Shown here in pieces: positions 17,331-27,983 of a stretch of 64,000 nt of DNA. The position numbers and the translations under genes are program-made. This DNA is from Centroberyx gerrardi (lineage: Eukaryota > Chordata > Actinopteri > Beryciformes > Berycidae): contig NC_136005.1 in NCBI RefSeq assembly GCF_048128805.1, positions 18,254,260-18,318,259 on the forward strand, given 5' to 3'. Every line of letters starts with the position of its first letter. Within the stretch, counting starts at the first letter, position 1. Below the pieces are notes generated by a model that made no database searches, was not told where the DNA came from, and saw nothing but the letters and a program-made list of their open reading frames with translations.

Positions 17331-18375
17331 AAGACATCGGTTTACAAAGAACATTTTCTCACTGCAATTGTTTTTTTTTTTAACTTCATTAAAAAGGGAA
17401 TTTTACAAAATTACAGAGGGAAATGCAATGAAACAAAATGCTGCATTGATAATGTGCCTAAACACCCCATTCAGTCACACTCCACTATTGCCCTTTCACA
17501 TCTAGGTGTCATTTTCCTGGAATGTAACTAATATACTATAGGTTTCCCAAAGAGTTTAATACTGCAACTAGATAGTGATGTCTCTTTTTACAAGTGTGTT
17601 GTGTTTATGTGCATATATTAGTGTGTTAATTACATTTGATTTGTGAAACTGTGAAAGTGCACTTATACACAGAATTTTAGTGAATGCTAACTTTTTTTTT
17701 TTATTGATGTAGTTTGAGTTTTCTCGTTTTTTCCCAGTTGTCCACAGCACAGGAGTGTTCGATACACAGGCACTCATCCAGAAGTCACTGGACTGGGCAT
17801 AATGGTGCTCCTTGGCTGCAATGATTGTCATTATGGTAAACCGAGGTCTTGGGGTGGAGCCCTGCATATTACTGCTAAGCCAAATCCCCCCCATTGACTA
17901 GCTTTATATTTAAATTATTTTTCTTTAAGGGTGAAAATACGCTCAGCAAGATCCTAGAAGGTAATTATTTTAAGTATTCATGGGTTGTGCTTCTTCTGTA
18001 ACATTTAAAATGAATATGTGTGTGTAGATAGACAGTAAAATTGACCAGATAGTGTGGTTTTGGTGTGAGGTGGATTTCAGAATGTAGTTACGGACTTAAC
18101 AATCCAGCTTCACACATCATGAAAAAGGTCTTTGTTTCTCATTTCTTTGATGTTTTGTTTGCAGTAAAGTGTTATTGCTGATTGCACATCTGAAAGTGCA
18201 GTCCCTAGACAAATGTGCAATGCCCACACGTTTGAGAATCACTGTTCTTTATTGTTTTATTTGGCCAAATGATTTCTCAGGTAAATAACGAATGTGCAAA
18301 CAAGATTGTGAAACTCTTATGTAAACCAACTATTATGCAAACAGGTCAAATAAAGGTGATTAAATCTGTAAAACC
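17331..18375 (+). other. ube3a 3' UTR with AATAAA signal
   Basis: An AT-rich trailer with no exon signal. A canonical AATAAA at 18349-18354 is the best polyadenylation signal, giving a ~1-kb UTR. Confidence 0.55.
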
Positions 18376-18424
18376 TTGTTGTAATTAGACATATAAGAAA
18401 GTAGCACTGCCCACATGTGGTGTA

Positions 18425-19160
18425 GACAACTCAGGACCGGATTAACCAACCACAGGGCCCCTGGGCACACGTCCTATTGGGCCCCCCACCTCTCGGTACG
18501 CACAAACAATACAAACTTAAACCTTTTACAGGTTCAAAGTAATCTGAAACTCAGATTTAGCTATTACAAACTGTCATTCCTTCTATCTGGAGCTCGCTCA
18601 TTCAATTTGAGAGTGATAACATTTGTCCAACCTCAAGGCAAGCTTTAGTTCCTAGTTTTAGGTGGTGGGGCTTCCCTTTGTTTACATTTGGATTGCAGGT
18701 TGTGGCTTTAAGGAGGCGAGGTGATAGGTGGCGAGAATGAAGGACCAAAAAAAACAGTTATATGTTGACATTTATTGAAAAGGTTTGACTGTCTGTACCT
18801 AGACCCCCCTGCCCCACCAGTATATAATTAGTGCTCTGCATCTTAGCTGGATGATACTCACTAAATGCACTGCTCATAAACATACAAGCAAGAGGTGGCA
18901 GTTTAATAATTGTGATTGGGGCCTCCGCATCAAAAGAAATGTCATTAGAGGCTGTGACTTGGGGCCCCCATAATCATAAACTGTGGCCTATGGGCCTATA
19001 TCTGTCAGGGTCCCGCCTGACTGCACATTTCAATTGAAATTCGTGAAATGTTGTAAAATGCATTGAACACGAACACGGGACTTAGAATATTTTGGGGGCC
19101 CTGGTGGTCTGGGGCCCCGGGGCATGTGCCCTGCATGCCCGGTCAGTGATACAGGCAACT
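18425..19160. mobile_element. possible non-autonomous transposon with GC-rich ends
   Basis: The left end (ACCGGATTAACC, then GGGCCCCTGGGCAC) and the reverse complement of the right end (GACCGGGCATGCAGGGCACA, then GGCCCC) are alike, suggesting decayed terminal inverted repeats about 700 bp apart in the ube3a/cnga3 intergenic gap. No clear target duplication or ORF. A TTTATT at 18771-18776 inside it could act as a distant minus-strand polyadenylation signal. Confidence 0.35.
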
Positions 19161-20064
19161 TCAAGGCAAAGTGTTTCAGTAGTGCTGATGTAATTTGCTA
19201 CCCAAGAGCCAGCTTTTAATCAAAATTTAATTGGTTATTTTCTATACACTTGCCCTGCCTTCATTGAGAAACAAACAGAAATTATCCACACAGCATCAGG
19301 AAACCAAACCAGTTTGTGTATCATATTGTAATATTCATAATACTGCAAGTGAGGATTTAACTTTTTCCTCTTACCTACAAAATGACAAAATAGGCACATT
19401 CATATATGTGTTATATGTACATTTTAATGTTTTTTTTAGTTGGGAATATTCCTATGTCATAACATTGCAGGTTTACAACTGATATTGTATGATGATAACA
19501 AATCAGATACAAGTTTGAAGGACAGAGAACTGGTGTTGTGGTTTGCTTTGTACATGCAGTTACATACCAAACCATGTTTTACATGAACATAATAATTTCA
19601 TTGTTGTGTGTTGTTGTACAGTATGCCCTGTAGTTCATACTTAACAGATATATCAAGATATTTTCTGAGAAAAAAGTCAATACTGATTAGGCAGAAAGAA
19701 TAACAAATTCCTCATAACACTAGGGCTAAGAAAAGCCATCCTGATGACAGAATGCCCTTGGGGCCCTTGCGCAATTTTTCTATTGCTGACACAAGTTTCT
19801 CTGAACAAGATAGTTTCAAGACAAGAATCCTGAAATGCACATTGCCTGTCAATCATAGCATACAGACAAAAATATATATTTGCTGCATACACTGTACACA
19901 TTTTGACACATCTTGTACATGATGAATGATGATAATAAACGTAGTGATGTATAAATAGATATAAACATGAGCCGTTAAAAAGTGACACTCCATTCCACCG
20001 TTCGAAATGAAAAATCCCTTCATTTCCTGTGAAGTCCCCGGGTAAATTTCAAACATTTTTAAAA
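19161..20064 (-). other. ube3a-cnga3 convergent gap, probable cnga3 3' UTR
   Basis: AT-rich, no exon on either strand. Minus-strand ATTAAA-type signals occur (for example TTTAAT on the plus strand near 19422), so much of this is likely cnga3 trailer, but its end cannot be fixed by eye. Confidence 0.4.
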
Positions 20065-23000
20065 TTACTGGACCTTTTTGTCTTTGTCAGCTATGACTTC
20101 AGACAGGTCCTCGGGTCGCACAGATTTCACTTTTGCCTCCATGTCAGTGACTCTCTGTTTCATTTTTGTCTGGCTTGAGGTGAACTCTGCCAACAGTTTG
20201 GCAAACTTGGTCTGCATGACGTCCAGGTTGCTCTCCAGTTTGACGATCTTCTCCTCCAGGTCCTTGGGGTCGGCGCCGGCATTAGCAACCGCTTCATCAA
20301 TCAGGTTGTCTTTCATCAGGATGGCTTTCCCCTTCTCCTCCAGAACCTTCTTGGCCTCTGGATACTCGGTGAGCGCTTCCATCAAGTCGTCTTTCGACAG
20401 GGCGAAGAGATCTGAGTAACCTACGCTTCTGATGTTGGCTGTTCTCCTGTTGCCCGCCTTGCTGCCCTTGATACCTAAGATACTGATTTCCCCAAAGTAC
20501 GCTCCATCACTAAGCACAACAAACTGAGTAACACCATCGTCGGCCACCACAGCTAGCTTCCCCTCCTTGATGATGTACATCTCCCTGCCAATATCGCCCT
20601 TCTTACAGATGTAATCTCCAGGACTGAACACTTGTGGCTGCAGCTTGAGCACCAACTCAATCAGCAGACCGGCTTCACAGTCCTGGAAAATACGCACTTT
20701 TTTCAGTGTATCCAAATGGACGTTGATGGCAATCTCGGCCCGGAGCTTGTCGGGGAGGTTCTTCAACACTTCCTTCTCATCGCAGGTTTTCTTCTCGGTC
20801 CACAGGTAGTCGAACCACTTGATCACCCTAGCTTCCAGGTCTTTGGTGACCTTTCGAAACTGCATGTACTGCTTTATGGAGTCAATCTTGGCCTGGAAAT
20901 CGGCGCGAGAGGCGTTCATATTGGAGATCATGGCACCGACGTTACCGACGATACTAGCAAAAATCAGCACACCGGTGAGGAAGTCGGCGATGACAAAGAG
21001 GAACTCCACATCCCTGACTGGAGGAGGGGTCTCTCCGATGGTAGTGAGGGTCAGAGTGGACCAGTACAGGGAGTAGATGTACTTTCTGGCCAAGCGGCCA
21101 TGCTCTGGGTGACTGATGTTGGGATATACCCAGGTGTCAGTTCCAAAACCAATGGTTTTAGAGATGGCAAAGAACATGCAAGCATTCCAGTGGATAATGA
21201 CGAGGATATAAAGCACGAGGTTACCAATACGAAACATATTTGGGAAGCTGGTTCTGGTTTCTGTGCGTTCAGAGAACTCAAACAGCCTTGGCATTTTACA
21301 AAGTCGGTTGAATCTGAACTCGGGGTTGTTGTAGCCAAATTTCAGAAACAATAGATCTGTAGGTATCATTGAAATCATATCATATTTGAACTGAGATGTT
21401 GTTCTGTATTTATCTCTCAGTTTCTTGGAATCTTTTACAATCAGGCCTTGCTCCAAGTAACCTGTTGAACAAGCATAACATTAGTAGCCTGATCAGAAAA
21501 TACAATGCCAACGAACAAAAAGTGGCAAAAAGTATTGTACAGAAAATTCCTGTTCAAGTGATGATTACATTGATTGTATTAACTGTCTCAATGACTTCAA
21601 TTACTGCAGAGAACAATTTCAAACCTGTTCTTGCTCTGACAAATGTGTCTGTGTAGTAGATGGCATCTGCGGTGTAGTCAAGCACTATCCACAAATACGT
21701 ATACGAGTCCTGGAGTTCGTTAAAACAGGCTCTAGAGGACAGGAAGAACAACCATTAAACTCTGTGATCATCCCACCGAGCAAAGAATAAGTTACATGCA
21801 CATGGAGTAGAGAATACCTTGTCACAATCATCATCAGGTTATAAAATACTGGGGCTGCAATGATGGTAAGCCATCTGTAGTACCGGTCTGTTGCTGGATC
21901 CATAATCCAAATTTCTTTCCTAGAAAACAACTCGGCATTAGTTGATGTCTCAAGTTTTTGTTCAAGTTGTTTTTTTACATAAGTGTGAAACATTAAGTGT
22001 GAAACATGTCTGTGTTTGTTTTCTGTTCTTTAATTGCCCAGTGAGCTCCATGTTAGCCACACAAGCACTGACAGTCCAATATGATGGGGTACTTACGGCG
22101 GCTCCTCTTTCTTTTTATCGTCTTTCTTATCATCCTTCTTAGCATCTTTCTTGTCATCTTTCTTCTCATCCTTTTTCTCATCTTTCTTCTCGTCCTTTTT
22201 CTCATCCTTCTTCTCCTCTTCCTTCTTGTCCCCATCTTTCTTCTCATCTTTTTTCTCCTCATCCTTTTTCTCATCTTTTTTTATTTCCTCTTTTTTGCTA
22301 CGGATCACAAATTTCATTTTTATGTTTGTTGTTGAGAGGGACGGAGGTGGTCTAGGAGGAACTATCAGACGGCTACATGACTATCCAACACTGGAGCCGT
22401 GAACTTGAAAGGGGTCTGGTGGAGGATTCACAGTTCTTTGAATCGGGACTTTGTTGGAAGATCTGGTGCAGGTCATACTTTTGTCCATCAGAGGGCATCG
22501 TTACACAGCTGTTTGCATTCATCAAATAGTCTCTCTTAAATTTTTGCCACTTAGAAATATTTATTTGGTAAATATCAAAATATGCCAATAGATTAAGATT
22601 CATAAGAGGGACTGATCACACCCAAATGGTCCCCAACATCAGTGCTGATGATTAAATTTGTACAACCAGCATCAAATTCCCCACAAGCAGGAACAGGGAC
22701 TGGGGAGGTTTACACTATCTAACATGAGGGCATAATCAGGGAATCAGGGGACATATTGATTTAAAAACTTCTGTGCTATAAAAAAAACGATGCCATCTAC
22801 TGTAGAAAATAAAAATACCACATTAGACTACATCTACAAAATAACATATATAACCTGAGCTATAATGTGCACTTTTACTACTTTTTTTTTTCTTTTTTTT
22901 TTACTAAAAAAGCTAATGATATATATATTCTATGACTATTTTTTCTAAAAATCTAGTTAGCAGCTCTAGCTCTATTCTCTGACACAGATCTGCACACACT

Positions 23001-24707
23001 TACTCATCTGTGTTGTTGCAGTTATTCATGTTGTAAGCAGCTAGCGGCCACTTACTGGAAAGGTTTGGAGAAAAAAAAAGATATTTTTGCACTATTAATA
23101 CTCAAAATATCAGAAATCTAAAGCTCTCCAACAGGATCTTTCAGGATCCCATTCTAGTCCCATTCTGCCCCATTCAGTTAGGCAAAGCTGTACTTGCTCC
23201 AGTTGACAGGAATCAGTTGTTATTGCTGTTCTGTGGTGTAAACTGATTGTTGAACTTGTTGGGCTTGTTTGAAAGTTTTCATATTGTTGGTGAAATCACT
23301 GGAGTGTGGCTGTAAGGGACAGATATGTGCTGCCCACTGTATAAGCAGAGCAACCTCATAACTGGGGAGTAAGAAAATAATGCTAGTGTGTATTCAAGGT
23401 CACTCTGGGAGGCGATGAGGTCCGCTAGAGTCCAGACAGTTTCATTTATTTGCATTGATCATCTCTAGTGTTATCAGACATTACTTACTTTCTCTTACGG
23501 AGGCTGTCATGGAGACCCACAGACTGGGCATTGCTCTCTCGACTGGAAACGTCTTTGAGATCTGGGCCTCTAAAACGCTCCAGGAAAGAGTCGGGCCTCT
23601 CTGCCTCATGGTTCATTCTGTGAGATGCCCAGTTCCGCAGCATAAATAGGAAGTAAGACAGCCTAGAGGATCAGCGGGAGGCAAAACAGCACACGGTGAC
23701 ACCTGTCTAGGCTTGTGAAACCATTTCATAGAGCGTTAAGCTGTAACTCCGAAACAGCCACTAAAAACCTTCAACTGTGACTACAGTAGTGTACCTGGCC
23801 ATCGCCCCGGCACCGGCGAATGAATCTCTGTGGGACTGCGGAGGTCTGCTGGTGGCTAAAGACACGACTCCCTCCCCCTGCATGTCAGAGGCGTCTTCAC
23901 AGAGAGAGTGAGCCCTGGAAGACAGCAGGTGGGGGAAAAAGTGACAGTAATGACACCACACTAACTTCTATAATAGGGAGGTAACACACACCAAAAATTG
24001 TTGAGAGGTGCTGATCACTGGAAGTAGACAGGAGAAATATCTTCTAGCTCCATAGAAAACATTCTATGGAGCTAGAAGATCTTGAAGAAGGCAACAGGGC
24101 AGAAACGTCATCAAATAGCGAATATTTTCTATGGAGTGTGCAACACTTTTTCTTGTTTTCTCCAACATACTAAACTTCTAACATAACCATTTGGTGGATG
24201 CTATTATTCAAAGCACCTTACAGGACCATGAGTGCGTACATTTTTAGTATGGGTGGCTCCAGTGGGCCTCCACTCAACTCCTAGCTCTAGTAATGTTAAT
24301 GCCATGCTCTACCCACTGAGTATTACAGGGCCGCCTCATACTGTGCAAAAACAATCAGGGGTGGAAATTTTACCGGGCAATTTTACTGATAGTAGTTTGT
24401 GTGACTGTTACACTGTTGACCGATTTGAATGGAGTCTAATGCAAAGGGCACTAATAAGGTAGACAAGTAGTCAGGCTAGTGTTCAAAATCCTGACCCTGT
24501 ACATAATATATAAAATCCACATAATGCACAAACACATAGAAAAGCAGCACATAATGAAATAGTGGAACATGACTGGAATCTTGAGAGTTTTATAGTGATA
24601 TCAGACCTGCTGTCCCCATTTTCAATGACAGCGAGATCATCATCAGGGGTGCAGGTGGACAACCGCTGTCTGGTTGAATAGGATTGCTCGGTGCAGATTT
24701 TTGCCAT
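20065..24707 (-). CDS. cnga3: cnga3: cyclic nucleotide-gated channel alpha 3 (cone photoreceptor), complete
   Basis: Coding exons in transcription order: 24707-24607, 23914-23795, 23662-23499, 22361-22097, 21919-21818, 21731-21625 and 21461-20065 (stop TAA at 20067-20065). Phases agree throughout, giving 751 residues. It starts MAKICTEQ, close to the MAKI start of human CNGA3. A cone-type N-terminal segment follows ([18 protein letters not shown]), then a Lys/Asp/Glu-rich block, six membrane helices, the pore motif [12 protein letters not shown] (Glu near residue 430), the C-linker, the cyclic-nucleotide-binding domain (FGEISIL ... NRRTANIRS) and a C-terminal leucine-zipper coiled coil (DPKDLEEK onward). 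The subunit forms cGMP-gated cation channels with CNGB3 in cone outer segments. Human CNGA3 is 694 residues; the extra length is largely the charged block. MQFRKVTKD and [11 protein letters not shown] favour CNGA3 over CNGA1. The exon 4 acceptor (before 22361) has a weak pyrimidine tract and is the least certain junction. Confidence 0.95.
22110..22300 (-). repeat. Lys/Asp/Glu codon-repeat block within cnga3 exon 4
   Basis: Near-perfect iterations of DEKK/DDKK codons form a purine-rich track on the coding strand. The antisense frame gives a spurious all-hydrophobic ORF. CNG alpha subunits commonly have charged low-complexity runs here. Confidence 0.85.
24037..24081. repeat. 19-bp inverted repeat (hairpin) in cnga3 intron 1 region
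   Basis: CTTCTAGCTCCATAG and CTATGGAGCTAGAAG face each other across a short loop (24056-24063). It is followed directly by TTGAAGAAGGC...GCAGAAACGTC (24082-24109), a relic of the same signature seen in the atp10a and ube3a introns. Confidence 0.85.
24184..24345 (-). mobile_element. tRNA-derived SINE, degenerate copy (minus)
   Basis: Read on the minus strand it has an A-box-like CTCAGTGGGTAGAGCATGGC, then CTAAAAATGTACGCACTCATGG, and ends GTGCTTTGAATAATAGCATC. These blocks align with the plus-strand copy at 5350-5500. Confidence 0.75.
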
Positions 24708-24741
24708 GTTCTCCTGTCCGGCTCTGCTGGCCTGGTGCACA

Positions 24742-27513
24742 CAGGTAAAGAGAAACACTGTAGGTAAGTCACAGCCACAAGATAAGTGTTTGTCAAGCTA
24801 GAAAGTCTACATCAAAACACGACCTCCTATTCACCTACTTGAATTTGTTTGTGTGAAGTGTTACGTGACTTTGAAAAGAAAAGATGGACATGGACTATTG
24901 ACTGCAAAACACAAGAGGGCGGCAGCCTCTAATCATTCTCCACCGTTCTCATCCAGCTCCCTCAAGTGCACTCATGGGCGGTTTTAGCATCACAAATTCT
25001 TGGTCCACAAAGAGGATGGGATGCATTGAGATGAGGGACGTGTCGCTGATGTGTTTACTGAAGACCAATTTTCACTGTCTGAGCGTAGCGCCTAAAAATA
25101 CATCCTGATTATGTCTTTAACACTAAACAGGATCAGTGCCCTGTCACTGTGAAAGATCAGATGGGCTTTAAAATAACTAAGCTATGGCTTATGGACAGCC
25201 AGTTTAAGTTCCTATGTTTGAACATGTATACAGCATGTTAAGTCCATTAGGCCCAGGTACTGTGGGGCCGCCGTCAGGGTTTCCTTTCACTTCTAAGGTG
25301 TGTACAGTTTGGAAAAACGGCCAGGACTTGCATACAGTCACGTCAAATTGCCAGGAATTGCATAAGAAAATGTCCTGTTTTGGTTATGAAAAACAATTTT
25401 TAGGCTCTGGAAGATATTTTTATTCTATTAAGACCATTCTCATTTTTTTATTCAAAATGCATTTGTGTGAACATTACATAGATGCATATTAAGGGGTTTG
25501 GGGGCATGATGGACAGAAAACTTTTAAGATATGAATATGAAATTCTCATTCTCATTCACTTATTCAATGGTCAGTTTCAGGCTTACACATTTTAAAGGCT
25601 TTTAGAGGAATGGGTGAAAACAATCAAAAACAATGTATTACCTCAAATAACAGATTTTGTTCAGTATTTTGCTGGTAAATAATGAGTCACTGATCTATGG
25701 GGTAGACCTACGGCTGCCACACGTGCACACATGTAGATTAGTGCTAATACCAGGGAGTTAACCAACCCCCACTAAATTAAATCACACAGGGAGTCACAGG
25801 GAGGTTCGAAACACCAGGAGGCCGAGGGCTTGCAGGGTGACAACAGGTAAACTCAAGGGAGTCGGTACACTAAATGTGATTTACATCATCATTGAAACAC
25901 CAAGCAGTTTGGTTGAACGTGACAATCTGTATTTACATTTCAGTGTTTGGAAAACCAACATGAGTCCTTTTTTTATCCACATAAAGATGGATCTGGTCTA
26001 TGCTGACACTCATCTTTATTTCCTGGCTTTCAAATATGGTAACCATATGTTTAGCTTTATATAAACTGCATTTGGGCACAGAGTAGAACCAGCTAATGAT
26101 ACAAGCTGTTCTGTTCACTCAACTGAAACAATATTGTATATTTTTTAACAAATTATGCCCTACATTCCCATACTAACTCCATGGCATTGTGTTTGGGATA
26201 TCTGTCCTTAAGGTTATTGGTTTAATCTTCAGTAGAGTCATACCAAAACTCTCTGATTGCGTGCCTTTTATGCTGGTTGAATTGTACAACAATCTGACTT
26301 GCACAGTGGTTTTCTTAGAATTTCTTTCAAAGATAAGATACAAGTTATGAACATACAAAGTGTACACACTTAAGAACAATCCTTGTATGTCCACTAGGTT
26401 TCAGAATCTTAGTGATGTAACAAAACCTGGGCCCAATCAATATCTGATATTTGGGTGTGGTGATTTATCTGCTGATAAGGATTTTTTTCTATGGTAGATT
26501 GAATGATGGACATTTTCTGTAAAAGTGTTTTCTGTTGGAAGCATGGAAGCTCCTCACAAGGTTGTTTATTCAAAGATCATAGCCTTCACCATGCCATCCC
26601 CTCTCACTTTCCTGTCCCTCTACACTGTAAAGCTCACTGCAATGAAAAGAATATTAAAAAAAAGGCTTTGTTGTCAATGGTGACCAAGGGCTTCACTGAA
26701 GTCTATTTGAACATTAACATTTATTTTTACAGTAAGTAAGGGTTACTTACTGTAAAAATAAATGTTAATGTTCAAATATTAATGTTCTAAATATTGTCCT
26801 CACTAAGGGAAATTACAATTACCTACACTTTGTATGTTTTGTTGATACATTATTGATAGGACACATTCCCATGTCATCTGAGAAAAACACACTTGGCCTA
26901 CTGGTTCACTTCCCAGTGAAACACCACATCACTCATATAATGTGCCTAGATGTACCAATGTGGTGTCTCAAAAGAACCAGCAAGAGGTGTTTCTGTGCAC
27001 TCTAACACCACCAAGGTAAAGGCAGCCATCATATCTTGGGTTTCAGGACCCTTTTACCAGTCTAGGTAGTCTCTGCCTCCACATGATGCCGAGTGCAAAA
27101 CCATTATAATTGACAAATATTGTTAGAATGTATTTGAGCATCTTTACAATTTACAACCTACCGCTGTGACAGGCTGCAACCCAGTCAAACAAATATCAAA
27201 ACACAGGAATAGATATTTTAAAAAAACACATAAATTGAAAATGCGGATCTCCCTAACCAAAAAGAACTGTAGCAATCCTAAATCCCAATAGGAATATTAT
27301 AGGAATATGATAGTGATACAGTTGAAGATTAGAAAAAAATACAATAAAGTACAATAACGTTACTATCGACTACCACAGACACACCATAAATCCCCATTGG
27401 AATATTACAGTGATATTTCTTTGGAGTGCATTTAACTATTGGATGTTCATCTGAAATTCAAACTATTGCAAAGTTTCTGAAGACAAAATAAATGTAGTCA
27501 GCTAGCAGCTCAC
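24742..27513 (-). other. region upstream of cnga3 coding exon 1, probably a 5' UTR intron
   Basis: The minus-strand acceptor TGCACCAG just upstream of the ATG implies a spliced leader. No coding exon is visible inside. It contains the 36-bp perfect palindrome at 26704-26778. Confidence 0.4.
26704..26778. repeat. perfect 36-bp inverted repeat with 3-nt loop
   Basis: The left arm 26704-26739 and the right arm 26743-26778 are exact reverse complements around GGG. The inner part reads ACAGTAAGTAA-GGG-TTACTTACTGT. Confidence 0.97.
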
Positions 27514-27838
27514 CTGGATAAAGCTCCTCACACTGATGTTTGCGAGTCGAGCATCGAACAAGTAATTCCCCTCAGATTGCTTCTGTTTAATCCCATTTTC
27601 AACATAGAATAATAATAATTTTTTTTATCGTTAAATATTCCCGATTCCTCTTTCCGAGCAAAAAGTCACCAAAATTATTGTTGCCAACAGTCCATAATTA
27701 TTGACAGCGACTATCCTGGATCAAGTCAGTGGGGATTAAGCTCCGTGGCCAGCGGGCAGGTCCCAGATCAGTCAAGGGGTGGAGCCCGATCAATCAGTCA
27801 GTCAATTTGGCTTCATTGTCCCCCACCAATATTTTATA
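27514..27838 (-). promoter_or_regulatory. putative cnga3 promoter and non-coding first exon
   Basis: On the minus strand a TATAAAAT box is at 27838-27831, and about 290 nt downstream of the expected start a strong donor, ATCCAG|GTGAGC, lies at 27514/27513. Two CRX/OTX-type TAATCC cores are present (27588-27593 on plus; GGATTA at 27733-27738), as expected for a photoreceptor gene. The link to cnga3 is inferred from strand, distance and the acceptor before its ATG. Confidence 0.4.
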
Positions 27839-27945
27839 GCCTGTCTCTAAAATAACTATTTTGATTATATAATAATACATTTAAAGAAGCATCAAATATC
27901 ACAGAAAAAACATAATTCTCAATAGGAAACCATACCATAGGAGAT

Positions 27946-27983
27946 AAAAACAAACAAAAACAAACAAAAACAAACAAAAACAC
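27946..27983. repeat. (AAAAAC)n-like simple repeat
   Basis: Tandem AAACA/AAAAACAAAC units. Confidence 0.85.

Noticed and set aside
20632..21354. 240-residue plus-strand ORF
   Set aside because: Exact antisense shadow of the main cnga3 exon.
22081..22402. Overlapping plus-strand ORFs rich in Leu/Ile/Phe or Ser/Phe
   Set aside because: Antisense of the cnga3 Lys/Asp/Glu repeat; not membrane proteins.
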